Below, in pieces: positions 6,174 through 14,731 of a stretch of DNA of 14,731 bases. The translations under genes and the position numbers were made by a program. The DNA is from Lachnospira sp. UBA4285 (GTDB taxonomy: Bacteria; Bacillota; Clostridia; Lachnospirales; Lachnospiraceae). Each line of letters begins with the position of its first letter. Position 1 is the first letter of the stretch. The notes under the pieces are model-generated. The model was not told where the DNA came from. It saw nothing but the letters and a program-made list of their open reading frames with translations, and did no database searches. The stretch is taken from assembly GCA_002394965.1 (NCBI GenBank), contig DGVL01000139.1, forward strand, positions 1 to 14,731, written 5' to 3'.

Positions 6174-6485
6174 ATGCAGAAAGAGGTTATCGAGCAGATC
6201 CGCAGCGCCGAGGGAAAGGCGGAAGCGCTGGAGATGGAAGCGGCGGCAAAGGCCCAGAAAATCGTCTCAGATGCTGAGAAAGAAGCGGCCGGACTGCTGA
6301 AGACAGAGAAAGAGAAAGCAGAAAACGAGCGCCGGGAGAGTCTGAACGCAGAGAAAAAGCGGATGGAACAGGAACTCTCACGGACAAAACAGGAGGCTGA
6401 AAAGGAGGCGGAAGAGCTGAGAAAAGCTGCGCAAGGCCGAATGCAGGAAGCGGTGAGCGCAGTCCTTAAGGCGATGGGCGGCTGA
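6174..6485 (+). CDS. ntpF: V-ATPase peripheral stalk coiled-coil subunit (G/H type)
   Basis: This 103-residue protein is almost entirely charged helix with alanine, glutamate and lysine heptads from about residue 5 to 90, as in the subunit called NtpF in Enterococcus hirae and G or H elsewhere. It pairs with subunit E to form the peripheral stalk that holds the A3B3 head still against subunit I. Identification rests mainly on coiled-coil composition, length and position as first gene of the operon, as in E. hirae. The Shine-Dalgarno AGAGG (6162-6166) is 7 bases before the ATG. A 49-base gap to ntpI follows. Sequence similarity in such coiled coils is weak evidence, so the exact subunit letter depends on context. 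Confidence 0.8.
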   Translation: MQKEVIEQIRSAEGKAEALEMEAAAKAQKIVSDAEKEAAGLLKTEKEKAENERRESLNAEKKRMEQELSRTKQEAEKEAEELRKAAQGRMQEAVSAVLKAMGG

Positions 6486-6534
6486 CAAAGAGAGAGTTAT
6501 ATGTCTGCCGGCTTCAGATGCGGAAAGGAGAAAT

Positions 6535-8541
6535 ATGGCTAAGGTAGCGATGAAGCACGTCTTCATCTGCGCGTTGAAAAGAGACAGAAAAGCGATTCTG
6601 GAGACACTTCAGCTGCACGGCACGGTACAGGTCGTTCCGGGCAGCGTGAAGGAAGGGGATTATTTCCAGACGGAGGATCGCACGTCGGCCTCCCTCGGAT
6701 TCAGACAGTACTCCAAAAAGGCTTCCGACGCACTGAGCGCGGTTTTAAAAGAAGCGCCGGAAACACAGGGAATGCTGGATTCGCTGCTGACGGGCAGGGA
6801 AGACATGCCGGTGAAACAGTTCCAGGAGATGACTAGCCATCGGGATGAGATCATGGCCATGGTGACGCAGATCCTGGATCTTGCGCGGGAAAAAGCAGAA
6901 TGTGAGGCGGATATCCCGAAAATCGAGGCGCGCAGGATAGCACTGGACCCGTGGAAGGAGCTGGATGTTCCACTGAATTTTCAGGGGACAAAGACGACGA
7001 GTTTCTTTGCGGGAACATTTCCCTCAAGAGTGGATGTCAGAGCCCTGGCGCAGAGTTTTAAGGAACCGGTGGAAGTCCGGATCCTCTCATCGACACAGCA
7101 GCAGACATGTGTGACGGTCGTCTGTGAGAAAAAAGATTCGGAAGCTGTGATGGTACAGCTGAGAGAGAGCGGCTTCTCAAAAGCACCGGACAGTGTTGGT
7201 ATCCCGGCGTCGGAGATGAAGAAGCTGGACAGACAGGAAGAGGCAAAACGGGCAAGAATTGCCGAGATCCGGAGCCAGATAGCTGCATTTGCAGACAGAA
7301 AGACAGAGCTTAAGTTCGCGGTCGACTATTATCATGTCCGCGCGGATAAGTATGATGTCATCTCGGGGCTTGCCCAGTCTGGCAAGACGTTCCTGCTGGA
7401 CGGCTGGATGGCAGCAGAAGACGCTCCTGCGCTTGAAAAGGAGCTGTCGGAGAATTTCGACTGCGTCTGTGAATTCCGGGATCCTGAGGACACGGAGGAC
7501 CCGCCGGTGCGGCTTCACAACAGGGGATCGTTTTTCGGAGCTGTTGAGCCGGTAGTCGAGAGTTATTCTCTCCCGGGCAAGAACGACTTTGATCCGAGCA
7601 AACTTGTGGCGCTGTTCTACTACGTACTTTTCGGACTGATGCTATCAGATGCCGCATATGGCATCATCATGACGGTATTCAGCGCGGCAGCGCTGAAGAA
7701 AATGAAGAACCCGCCGGAGGGGACGAGGAAGTTCTTTCAGATGTTCTTTTACTGCGGAATCTCCACGACGTTCTGGGGATTCATGCAGGGTTCATTCTTC
7801 GGAGATGCTGTGAACGTGATCGCTGCGACGTTCTTCAACCGGCCGGATATCGCGCTGAACCCGATCTGGTTTGCGCCGCTTGACAATCCGATCCGCATGA
7901 TGGGATTCTGCTTTGGCGTGGGACTGATACACCTTTTTGTGGGGCTTGGCGCAAAGCTCTACAACTGCATCCGCACGAAAGATGTGAAGGGCGCGATCTT
8001 TGACGCTGTGTTCTGGTACATGCTGGTGGCTGGCGTTGTCGTGATTCTTCTGACGGCATCGATGGTAACCGTCATGCTCGGGCTCTCCGCACCGCTTCCG
8101 GCGGCATTTCGGACACCGGCAGAGATCATCGCCATTATCGGAGCTGTCGGCATTATCCTCACGGGAGGAAGGGAATCCAGAAACTGGTTCAAGAGGATAC
8201 TCAAGGGACTTTATTCCCTGTACGGGATTACGAGCTGGTTGAGCGACATTCTCAGCTACTCGCGTCTTCTGGCACTCGGGCTGGCTACAGGAGTAATCGC
8301 CAGTGTGTTCAACAAGATGGGCAGTATGCTGGGCGGCGGTGTAGTCGGAGCAATTGTGTTCATTGTGGTATTCGTCATCGGGCATACTCTGAATATCCTG
8401 ATCAATGCCCTGGGTGCCTATGTTCACACGAACCGCCTGCAGTATGTTGAATTCTTCGGTAAGTTTTATGAAGGCGGCGGCAAAAAGTTCACGCCGTTTT
8501 CTGATGAAACAAAGTATTTCACGATTAAGGAGGATGTTTAA
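6535..8541 (+). CDS. ntpI: V-ATPase membrane subunit I (subunit a)
   Basis: Subunit I forms the stationary half-channels that carry the ion to and from the rotating K ring. The 668-residue protein has a long cytoplasmic N-terminal part (about 1-350) with predicted coiled coils near 100-135 and 225-260, which bind the peripheral stalks. A membrane part with several helices follows (about 355-640), including FGLMLSDAAYG (366-376), GFCFGVGLIHLFVG (457-470) and SYSRLLALGLATG (574-586). R577 in that last motif matches the essential arginine of the family (yeast Vph1 R735). R634 in HTNRLQYVEFFGKFYEGGG is the second conserved arginine. AAAGGAG lies just before the ATG. The stop is 2 bases from ntpK. 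Confidence 0.96.
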   Translation: MAKVAMKHVFICALKRDRKAILETLQLHGTVQVVPGSVKEGDYFQTEDRTSASLGFRQYSKKASDALSAVLKEAPETQGMLDSLLTGREDMPVKQFQEMTSHRDEIMAMVTQILDLAREKAECEADIPKIEARRIALDPWKELDVPLNFQGTKTTSFFAGTFPSRVDVRALAQSFKEPVEVRILSSTQQQTCVTVVCEKKDSEAVMVQLRESGFSKAPDSVGIPASEMKKLDRQEEAKRARIAEIRSQIAAFADRKTELKFAVDYYHVRADKYDVISGLAQSGKTFLLDGWMAAEDAPALEKELSENFDCVCEFRDPEDTEDPPVRLHNRGSFFGAVEPVVESYSLPGKNDFDPSKLVALFYYVLFGLMLSDAAYGIIMTVFSAAALKKMKNPPEGTRKFFQMFFYCGISTTFWGFMQGSFFGDAVNVIAATFFNRPDIALNPIWFAPLDNPIRMMGFCFGVGLIHLFVGLGAKLYNCIRTKDVKGAIFDAVFWYMLVAGVVVILLTASMVTVMLGLSAPLPAAFRTPAEIIAIIGAVGIILTGGRESRNWFKRILKGLYSLYGITSWLSDILSYSRLLALGLATGVIASVFNKMGSMLGGGVVGAIVFIVVFVIGHTLNILINALGAYVHTNRLQYVEFFGKFYEGGGKKFTPFSDETKYFTIKEDV

Positions 8542-8543
8542 TC

Positions 8544-9020
8544 ATGGGACTGTTCTTCGCAATTCTGGGCGCTGTCTGCGCAGCACTGTTTTCCGGGATC
8601 GGATCGGCAATCGGCGTCGGCAGAGCCGGACAGGCTGCAGCCGGTGTCACGACGGATCAGCCGGATCTCTTCGGCCGTGTGCTGGTACTCCAGCTTCTCC
8701 CTGGCACACAGGGCATCTACGGTCTTCTGATCGGCTTCATCACGCTGAGTCAGATCGGTGTTATGGGTGGCAGCGCGACCGCGCTTTCAACGGGTAAGGG
8801 CCTCATGTACTTCGCGGCCTGCCTTCCGATGGCGCTTGTAGGCCTCATCTCAGCTATTCAGCAGGCTAATGCGGCGGTAGCTTCCATCAACATGATCAGC
8901 AAGAGCCCGGACCAGTTCGGTAAATCCATGATTTTCCCGGCCATGGTTGAGACCTATGCCATCCTGGCGCTCCTCATCAGCATCCTCGCAATCTTTGGCC
9001 TTTCCTCAGTGGCGGCTTGA
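8544..9020 (+). CDS. ntpK: V-ATPase rotor ring subunit K (subunit c)
   Basis: This 158-residue, four-helix proteolipid is a fused pair of two-helix hairpins and forms the rotating membrane ring. Only the second hairpin has the ion-binding carboxylate: E136 in MVETYAI. The matching place in the first half has glutamine in LLPGTQGIYG (51-60). Compared from memory with E. hirae NtpK (L61, T64, Q65, Y68, Q110, E139), the ligands appear conserved as L52, T55, Q56, Y59, Q107 (or Q106) and E136, which suggests Na+ rather than H+ as the coupling ion. One carboxylate per four helices favours an ATP-driven pump over a synthase. AAGGAGG (8527-8533) lies inside the end of ntpI. Confidence 0.96.
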   Translation: MGLFFAILGAVCAALFSGIGSAIGVGRAGQAAAGVTTDQPDLFGRVLVLQLLPGTQGIYGLLIGFITLSQIGVMGGSATALSTGKGLMYFAACLPMALVGLISAIQQANAAVASINMISKSPDQFGKSMIFPAMVETYAILALLISILAIFGLSSVAA

Positions 9021-9023
9021 GCC

Positions 9024-9623
9024 ATGGCGGGCCTTGAGAAAATCCTTGCTGATATAGAAGAAGAAGCTCGGATGGCAGCAGGGAATAAAACGGATGCTGC
9101 ACAGAAGAAGGCTGACCAGATCCTGGCGGATGCCAGGAGAGATGCCGATGAAACAGTGCGGCAAATCCGGGCGGAGACGAAACGGCAGACGCAGGATCTT
9201 GCGAGAAGACAAGTTTCGGCGCAGGCGCTGGCAAGACGGCAGATGCTGCTCGCAGCAAGGCAGGACATCCTGCATGATGCGCTGAAGAAAGCCAGGGAGA
9301 GCGCCGAGGCTCTGCCGGTGAAAGAATATTTTGACCTTTGTCTTTCGATGGCTGTTTCTGCCGCGGAAAAGCGAAGCGGCAGGATGCTGTTTGGCCGGAA
9401 GGACCTGGACAGAATGCCACAGGACTTCATGGAAAGACTGAAGACTGCGCTTCCAGATGGGGCAGAGCTTACTCTGGATGAAGCTGAGGAGCCTGTCCGC
9501 GGCGGATTTATCCTGGATTACGGCGGTGTTGAAGAGGACTGTACCTTTGACGCAGTTTTTGCGGAACGGGAGGCGGAATTCCGGGACATCTGCAGGGAGA
9601 TTCTGTTCAGAGAGGAAGCGTGA
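9024..9623 (+). CDS. ntpE: V-ATPase peripheral stalk subunit E
   Basis: Subunit E pairs with the coiled-coil subunit made by the first gene to form the peripheral stalk, its C-terminal domain gripping the catalytic head. The 199-residue protein has a long charged helix (about 1-95, rich in A, R, K, E and D) followed by a globular C-terminal domain with GGFILDYGGVEEDCTFDAVF (153-172), a typical E-subunit feature. The ATG is 3 bases after the ntpK stop and has only a weak Shine-Dalgarno, so translation probably depends on coupling to ntpK. Confidence 0.92.
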   Translation: MAGLEKILADIEEEARMAAGNKTDAAQKKADQILADARRDADETVRQIRAETKRQTQDLARRQVSAQALARRQMLLAARQDILHDALKKARESAEALPVKEYFDLCLSMAVSAAEKRSGRMLFGRKDLDRMPQDFMERLKTALPDGAELTLDEAEEPVRGGFILDYGGVEEDCTFDAVFAEREAEFRDICREILFREEA

Positions 9624-9627
9624 CTCT

Positions 9628-10593
9628 ATGGCGGATACGAAATATATATACGCTGTCGCCAGAGTGCGCACGCATGAGAAGGATCTTCTCGATGCAGGAT
9701 TCATGGATCAGCTTGCCGCTGCAAAGGACGAGCACTCGGCACTGAAGATGCTCTATGAGCACGGGTGGGGCTCCGACGGCATGAAAGCGGAGGAGATCTT
9801 CAGCCGGAAGGAAGACGAGACGTGGGCGTTCATGCGCGAACTGCTGGGCGACATCTCAGTTTTTAATGTTTTCTTTTACAAAAATGACTTTCACAACCTG
9901 AAGGCAGCAATCAAGGAATCCTGTATTGCCGGGACGCATCCGGGAATTTTCGCGGCGCGTGGGACTCTGGACCCGAAGTGGATTCAGGACAAAATCGACA
10001 ACCGCAGGTTTGCAGATCTTCCGGAGTCGATGAGCACTGTCACCAGAGAGGCAACGGATACGCTCCTATCAACCCGTGACGGGCAGTTGTGTGATGTCAT
10101 CGTTGATGCCGGTGCGCTGCGGGCGATCCGGGCGGCGGGGAAGAAGTCTGAGAACGAAATCCTTAACCGTTACGGAGAGCTGACCGTGGCGACGTCTGAC
10201 ATCAAGATCGCTGTCAGAGCCGCGCGGATTGGAAAGCCGCTGGACTTTATGAAGATGGCACTGGTTCCCTGTGACACGCTGGATGTTAAAGAGCTTGGCG
10301 AAGCGGCAGCCAGAGGAGAAGATGCCGTCTTTGATGTCCTGAACCGGACACCGTACCACGCGGACGTCGATATCCTGAAGAAGAGCATGGCCCAGTTTGA
10401 GCGGCGCTGTGATGACCGCCTGATTGAGGCTATCCGACCGCAGAGGCACAACTCCTTCGGCCTGGGGCCGCTGGCTGCTTACATTCTTGCGACAGAGACA
10501 GAAATCCGGAGCCTTCGGATTATTCTTTCCGGAAAGAGAAACCATTTTCCGGAAGACTACATCCGGGAAAGGATCAGGCTGACGTATGCTTAA
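9628..10593 (+). CDS. ntpC: V-ATPase subunit C (subunit d)
   Basis: This 321-residue soluble protein is the collar that links the central shaft (D and G) to the K ring. Its all-helical composition and length fit the family, as do the opening KYIYAVARVRTHEKDLLDAG and the ending LRIILSGKRNHFPEDYIRERIRLTYA-like stretch (only the general pattern is cited here). The frame is open upstream to 9457 inside ntpE. The ATG at 9628 is the right start because it lies just past the ntpE stop, follows AGAGGAAG (9611-9618) and gives the normal length. The end overlaps ntpG by 8 bases, so the two are probably translationally coupled. Confidence 0.92.
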   Translation: MADTKYIYAVARVRTHEKDLLDAGFMDQLAAAKDEHSALKMLYEHGWGSDGMKAEEIFSRKEDETWAFMRELLGDISVFNVFFYKNDFHNLKAAIKESCIAGTHPGIFAARGTLDPKWIQDKIDNRRFADLPESMSTVTREATDTLLSTRDGQLCDVIVDAGALRAIRAAGKKSENEILNRYGELTVATSDIKIAVRAARIGKPLDFMKMALVPCDTLDVKELGEAAARGEDAVFDVLNRTPYHADVDILKKSMAQFERRCDDRLIEAIRPQRHNSFGLGPLAAYILATETEIRSLRIILSGKRNHFPEDYIRERIRLTYA

Positions 10594-10945
10594 AGTGGCA
10601 GTCATGGGAGACTGGGACAGTATTTACGGCTTCGGCGCGCTTGGGATGGATACATTCCGCTTTGATGAGATGAATGCACAGACGGCCGGCAAGCAGCTCG
10701 AGCAGCTGTTTGGAAGCGGATATGGCGTCGTGTATATCACCGAATGGCTTGCCGAAAGAATTCCGAAAGAAATCGAGAACTGCCGGTCTGTTCCGGGAAA
10801 GACCGTTATTCTGATCCCCGGGATCTCCGGCAATACAGGCGACGGGATTGCCAATGTCAGGAAGTCCGTCGAACAGGCCGTTGGGTCGGACATCCTGTTC
10901 AGCGGCAGTGACAATGCGAACGAGACAGATGACGAGAGAGGATAG
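10586..10945 (+). CDS. ntpG: V-ATPase central stalk subunit F (NtpG)
   Basis: This small central-shaft subunit (119 residues) binds subunit D and affects ATP hydrolysis rate; it is called NtpG in E. hirae and F in most other systems. The opening MLKVAVMGDWDSIYGFGALG shows the family's N-terminal Rossmann-like strand, and VVYITEWLAERIP and KTVILIPGISG are the following strand and helix elements. A short acidic tail (SGSDNANETDDERG) follows the usual ILF ending. The start overlaps the last 8 bases of ntpC (ATGCTTAA), and its stop is 1 base before the ATG of ntpA. Confidence 0.92.
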   Translation: MLKVAVMGDWDSIYGFGALGMDTFRFDEMNAQTAGKQLEQLFGSGYGVVYITEWLAERIPKEIENCRSVPGKTVILIPGISGNTGDGIANVRKSVEQAVGSDILFSGSDNANETDDERG

Positions 10946-10946
10946 C

Positions 10947-12725
10947 ATGGGAGTAACCGGAGTAATTAAGAAAGTTGCCGGACCGCTGGTTGTCGCCAGT
11001 GACATGGGCGGTGCGAATATGTACGATGTTGTCCGGGTCAGCAGACAGCGCCTTATCGGCGAGATAATCGAGATGCACGGAGACGAAGCGTCGATTCAGG
11101 TCTATGAGGAAACGGCCGGACTGGCGCCGGGCGAACCGGTTGAGTCCACCGGCGAGCCGATGAGCGTAGAGCTGGGGCCCGGTCTGATAGGCAGTATCTA
11201 TGATGGCATTCAGAGACCGCTTGACGACATCATGAAAGTTACGGGCAATAACCTTCTGGAGCGCGGTGTATCAGTGCCTGCTCTGAAGCGTGATCCGCTG
11301 TGGCACTTTACACCGGCAGTCAAAGCTGGTGATGTGGTCACAGGCGGAGACTGCCTCGGAACAGTGCAGGAAACGGCTATTGTTGTCCAGAAAATCATGG
11401 TTCCGCCGCTTCTCAAGGGAACGGTGACTGAGATCCAGGAAGGCGATTTTCACGTGACGGATGTCGTCGCGAAGCTGACGGATGATGCCGGAAAAGTTCA
11501 TGAGCTGACGATGCTGCAGCGCTGGCCGGTCCGCAGAGAGCGCCCGTACAGGACAAAGCTTTCGCCGGATCAGCCGCTCATCACCGGTCAGCGTGTCATT
11601 GACACTCTGTTTCCGATTGCCAAGGGCGGTGTCGCGGCGGTGCCGGGGCCGTTCGGTTCTGGCAAGACAGTCGTACAGCACCAGCTGGCCAAGTGGGCCG
11701 ACGCTGACATCGTCGTATATATCGGCTGCGGAGAGCGCGGCAATGAGATGACGGACGTGCTGAATGAATTCCCGGCTCTGAAAGATCCGAAGACGGGACA
11801 TTCCCTGATGGAAAGAACCGTGCTGATTGCCAATACTTCGGATATGCCCGTGGCAGCCCGCGAGGCTTCCATTTACACCGGCATTACCATCGCGGAATAT
11901 TTCCGTGACATGGGATATTCTGTCGCACTGATGGCCGATTCCACGTCTCGCTGGGCTGAGGCTCTGCGTGAGATGTCCGGGCGTCTGGAAGAGATGCCAG
12001 GCGAGGAAGGATATCCGGCGTACCTCTCATCCCGTCTGGCGCAGTTCTATGAGCGCGCAGGCCGTGTCAAGACGCTTGGAAGCCACCCGCAGGAAGGGGC
12101 CCTTTCGGTTATCGGCGCCGTTTCACCGGCTGGCGGTGATATATCCGAACCAGTCACGCAGGCTACCCTTCGAATTGTTAAGGTATTCTGGAGTCTCGAC
12201 TCGCAGCTCGCCTACAAGCGCCACTTCCCGGCGATCAACTGGCTGACCTCCTACTCACTGTACCTGGAATCTCTCGGAAGATGGTTCGACGAGCGGACCG
12301 GCGGCGAGTGGATGAAGCTGCGCGGACGTCTGATGCTCATACTGCATGAGGAATCCCGGCTGAACGAGATGGTACAGATGGTCGGAATGGATGCCCTCTC
12401 CGCGCCGGACCGCATCACGATGGAAGCGGCCAGGTCCATACGTGAGGACTACCTGCATCAGAATGCATTCCATGAGACCGACACTTATACGTCACTCCAC
12501 AAGCAGCACAAGCTGATGCTCCTGATTCTGAAGTGGTATGACGATGCCGAGGAAGCTCTGAAGCGTGGGGCATCGGCTGAGAAGCTTGTATCAATGCCCG
12601 TCCGGGAAGAAATCGGACGTTTCAAGTATGTAGCGGAGAAAGAGGCTGATGCCCAGTACGAGACCGTCGTCAGAGAACTGGACAAGGAAATGGCGGAAGC
12701 GGAAGATGAAAAGGAGGCGCTCTGA
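10947..12725 (+). CDS. ntpA: V-ATPase catalytic subunit A
   Basis: Subunit A hydrolyses ATP. The 592-residue product contains the N-terminal barrel (1-75), the bulge domain that is specific to the A subunit (about 115-190), and the P-loop GPFGSGKT (234-241, K240 and T241). The catalytic glutamate is E263 in GCGERGNEMTD, and the Walker B region is VALMADSTSRWAEALRE. Length and motifs are complete; there is no intein. The ATG at 10947 is preceded by AGAGG (10937-10941) inside ntpG; the open frame upstream to 10848 overlaps ntpG and is spurious. The stop TGA shares its A with the ATG of ntpB. Confidence 0.98.
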   Translation: MGVTGVIKKVAGPLVVASDMGGANMYDVVRVSRQRLIGEIIEMHGDEASIQVYEETAGLAPGEPVESTGEPMSVELGPGLIGSIYDGIQRPLDDIMKVTGNNLLERGVSVPALKRDPLWHFTPAVKAGDVVTGGDCLGTVQETAIVVQKIMVPPLLKGTVTEIQEGDFHVTDVVAKLTDDAGKVHELTMLQRWPVRRERPYRTKLSPDQPLITGQRVIDTLFPIAKGGVAAVPGPFGSGKTVVQHQLAKWADADIVVYIGCGERGNEMTDVLNEFPALKDPKTGHSLMERTVLIANTSDMPVAAREASIYTGITIAEYFRDMGYSVALMADSTSRWAEALREMSGRLEEMPGEEGYPAYLSSRLAQFYERAGRVKTLGSHPQEGALSVIGAVSPAGGDISEPVTQATLRIVKVFWSLDSQLAYKRHFPAINWLTSYSLYLESLGRWFDERTGGEWMKLRGRLMLILHEESRLNEMVQMVGMDALSAPDRITMEAARSIREDYLHQNAFHETDTYTSLHKQHKLMLLILKWYDDAEEALKRGASAEKLVSMPVREEIGRFKYVAEKEADAQYETVVRELDKEMAEAEDEKEAL

Positions 12726-14098
12726 TGGCCAAGGAATACAGAACCATTCAGGAAATCGCAGGACCGCTGATGCTTGTCCGCGGCGTCGAGGGCGTTGCGT
12801 ACGATGAACTTGGAGAGATCGAGCTGGCGGATGGTGAGCGCCGCAGATGCAGAGTTCTGGAGATCGACGGCGGAAATGCACTGGTGCAGCTTTTTGAGAA
12901 TTCTGCCGGCATCAACCTGCAGACATCCAAGGTCCGGTTCCTCGGGAGAGGTATGGAGCTGGGCGTGTCGGAGGACATGCTGTCCAGAGTGTTCGACGGA
13001 CTGGGCAATCCGATTGACGGCGGGCCAGATATTCTCCCGGATGAGCGGAAGGATATCAATGGTCTCCCGATGAATCCGGCGGCCCGCGCATACCCGGAGG
13101 AATTCATTCAGACCGGTATTTCCGCGATCGATGGACTGAACACACTGGTCCGCGGGCAGAAGCTGCCGATCTTCTCGGCGTCTGGTCTCCCGCATGCCCA
13201 GCTGGCGGCTCAGATTGCCAGACAGGCAAAGGTTGTCGGGACGGACGAACCATTTGCCGTTGTTTTCGCGGCGATGGGCATCACATTTGAAGAGGCTGAG
13301 TATTTCAAGAATTCATTCCGTGAGACGGGAGCGCTGGACAGAGCGGTTCTTTTCATGAACCTCGCTAATGACCCGGCCGTCGAGCGTATCGCGACTCCTC
13401 GCATGGCGCTGACAGCGGCCGAGTATCTGGCATTCGAGAAGGACATGCATGTACTGGTCATCATGACAGACATCACGAACTATGCCGACGCGCTGCGAGA
13501 GATCTCCGCAGCCCGCAAAGAGGTCCCGGGAAGACGTGGATATCCGGGGTATATGTACACCGATCTGGCTTCCCTCTATGAAAGAGCAGGTCGGCAGAAG
13601 GGCAAAAAAGGCTCGATAACGCTGATCCCGATTCTGACGATGCCGGAAGATGACAAGACGCATCCGATCCCCGATCTGACCGGATACATCACCGAGGGTC
13701 AGATCATTCTCTCAAGAGATCTGTACCGAAAAGGCATTGAGCCGCCGATTGACGTGCTCCCGTCCCTGTCCCGTCTGAAGGACAAGGGTATCGGAAAGGG
13801 CAAGACCCGTGAGGACCACGCCGATACGATGAATCAGCTGTTCGCCGCATATGCGCGTGGTAAGGACGCAAAGGAGCTGATGACGATCCTCGGCGAGGCG
13901 GCTCTGACAGATGTCGACAAGCTGTACGCGAAGTTCTCCGATGCCTTTGAGCAGGAGTATGTATCACAGGGCTACCGTACGGACCGCAGTATCGAGGAGA
14001 CACTGGATACGGGCTGGAAACTTCTGCGGATTCTGCCGCGGACAGAGCTTAAGCGTATCAAAGAAGAATACCTTGACAAGTATTACGACAGAAAGTAA
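12725..14098 (+). CDS. ntpB: V-ATPase regulatory subunit B
   Basis: Subunit B alternates with A in the hexameric head; it lacks a working P-loop and supplies the arginine finger to the A subunit's active site. The 457-residue protein has the expected degenerate loop SASGLPHAQLAAQIARQ (151-167), ITFEEAEYFKNSF (186-198), DITNYADALREISAARKEVP (249-268) and PSLSRLKDKG (346-355), in which R350 matches the arginine finger numbered R350 in E. hirae NtpB. AAGGAGG (12711-12717) lies inside the end of ntpA, 7 bases before the ATG. The start overlaps the ntpA stop by one base. Confidence 0.98.
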   Translation: MAKEYRTIQEIAGPLMLVRGVEGVAYDELGEIELADGERRRCRVLEIDGGNALVQLFENSAGINLQTSKVRFLGRGMELGVSEDMLSRVFDGLGNPIDGGPDILPDERKDINGLPMNPAARAYPEEFIQTGISAIDGLNTLVRGQKLPIFSASGLPHAQLAAQIARQAKVVGTDEPFAVVFAAMGITFEEAEYFKNSFRETGALDRAVLFMNLANDPAVERIATPRMALTAAEYLAFEKDMHVLVIMTDITNYADALREISAARKEVPGRRGYPGYMYTDLASLYERAGRQKGKKGSITLIPILTMPEDDKTHPIPDLTGYITEGQIILSRDLYRKGIEPPIDVLPSLSRLKDKGIGKGKTREDHADTMNQLFAAYARGKDAKELMTILGEAALTDVDKLYAKFSDAFEQEYVSQGYRTDRSIEETLDTGWKLLRILPRTELKRIKEEYLDKYYDRK

Positions 14099-14103
14099 GG
14101 TGA

Positions 14104-14731
14104 ATGGCGGTGGCAGGTACAACGGTCAATCCGACCCGAATGGAGCTGACAAGGCTCAAAAACAAACTGAATACCGCCAGACGCGGACATAAACTCCTGA
14201 AGGACAAGCGCGACGAGCTTATGCGCCAGTTTCTTATCATGGTGAGAGAGAACATGCAGCTGCGTCGGAAAGTTGAGGCCGGTATCACGGCCGCCAACCG
14301 CCAGTTTGCCATGAGCAAGTCGGCCATGTCAGAGGAAGCGGTGCGCGTGGCTTTCATGGCGCCCCGACAGGAAGTTCAGCTGGCGGAAGGGGACCGGAAC
14401 ATCATGAGTGTTGAGATTCCCGTCTATACACTGAAAACACGGACGCCGGACAAGAATGACATCTATTCATACGGAATGGCGTTCACGAGCGGAGATCTTG
14501 ACGATGCGGTGCAGGAGCTGGCGAGTGTCATGCCGGACATGATCCGGCTGGCAGAGGTGGAGAAATCCTGCCAGCTTATGGCCTCTGAGATCGAGAAGAC
14601 CAGACGCCGCGTCAACGCTCTGGAACACGTCATGATTCCGGAGATGGAAGAGAACATCCGCTACATTACGATGAAACTGGATGAAAATGAAAGAAGCACA
14701 CAGGCGCGTCTCATGAAGGTCAAGGACATGA
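14104..14731 (+). CDS. ntpD: V-ATPase central shaft subunit D (3' end cut)
   Basis: Subunit D is the rotating central shaft, a long antiparallel coiled coil inside the A3B3 head. The window holds 209 codons without a stop; the family is usually a little over 200 residues, so only a short C-terminal part should be missing. The opening VNPTRMELTRLKNKL is the family signature, followed by RRGHKLLKDKRDELMRQF. Helical N- and C-terminal arms flank a middle part (about 80-135). The start could be ATG 14104 or GTG 14110. AAGGTGA (14097-14103) is too close to the ATG but well spaced from the GTG, which would give MAGTTVNPTRMEL, closer to the usual family start. It lies 5 bases after ntpB. Confidence 0.95.
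   Translation, partial: MAVAGTTVNPTRMELTRLKNKLNTARRGHKLLKDKRDELMRQFLIMVRENMQLRRKVEAGITAANRQFAMSKSAMSEEAVRVAFMAPRQEVQLAEGDRNIMSVEIPVYTLKTRTPDKNDIYSYGMAFTSGDLDDAVQELASVMPDMIRLAEVEKSCQLMASEIEKTRRRVNALEHVMIPEMEENIRYITMKLDENERSTQARLMKVKDM

Noticed and set aside
7792..8427. Minus-strand ORF of 211 codons
   Set aside because: It is antisense to the membrane part of ntpI, rich in His, Asp and Arg as expected for the complement of hydrophobic codons, with no family resemblance.
9457..9627. Upstream extension of ntpC by 57 codons
   Set aside because: It runs out of frame through ntpE and lacks any match to subunit C; the ATG at 9628 gives the normal length.
9006..9704. Minus-strand ORF of 232 codons
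   Set aside because: It is antisense to ntpE and the start of ntpC; low-complexity composition mirrors the coiled-coil coding sequence.
10848..10946. Upstream extension of ntpA by 33 codons
   Set aside because: It overlaps ntpG out of frame, and the A-subunit N-terminus begins correctly at 10947.
11640..11760. Possible intein or frameshift near the ntpA P-loop
   Set aside because: The reading frame is continuous through GPFGSGKT and GERGNE with normal spacing and total length 592.
12485..13195. Minus-strand ORF of 236 codons across the ntpA/ntpB junction
   Set aside because: It is a shadow of two certain genes with no recognisable product.

Overview
The window is chromosomal DNA of a low-pathogenicity-marker, Gram-positive type: every gene reads on the + strand, Shine-Dalgarno sequences are strong, there is a class C sortase with a pilin, a DegV protein, a DUF4317 protein and a bacterial V-type ATPase operon. 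DUF4317 and this set of surface genes point to Clostridia, most likely Lachnospiraceae. That placement is inference from gene content, not a database match.

Layout. (1) 1-137: a cut hairpin at the left edge, then an extended -10 promoter (72-100). (2) 138-983: a LicD-family transferase that probably decorates a cell-surface glycopolymer. (3) 980-3760: a two-gene pilus module. A near-consensus promoter lies across the licD stop codon, followed by a long intrinsic terminator, a strong Shine-Dalgarno, the sortase and then one pilin. The terminator lies between the promoter and the sortase start, so the module looks controlled by read-through, and the sortase has no normal start codon at its Shine-Dalgarno. 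(4) 3788-4754: degV behind its own promoter. (5) 4813-6067: a terminator hairpin directly in front of a DUF4317 gene. (6) 6105-14731: an extended -10 promoter and the V-ATPase operon in the order F-I-K-E-C-G-A-B-D (Enterococcus hirae ntp naming), with subunit D cut by the window end.

How the genes work together. The V-ATPase operon is complete from the peripheral stalk (F, E) and membrane parts (I, K) to the central stalk (C, G, D) and catalytic head (A, B). Subunit K carries one glutamate per four helices plus the polar ligands of a Na+ site, so the enzyme is probably a Na+-exporting, ATP-driven pump. The sortase and pilin form a small surface-fibre module next to a cell-wall decoration enzyme. 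DegV binds fatty acids; the DUF4317 protein has no assigned function.

There is no gene-free stretch over 300 bases. I see no tRNA, rRNA, CRISPR array, intein or intact insertion sequence. Most of the window is well-known biology. The least explained parts are the sortase-pilin leader, the sortase start codon and the pilin's non-canonical sorting signal.
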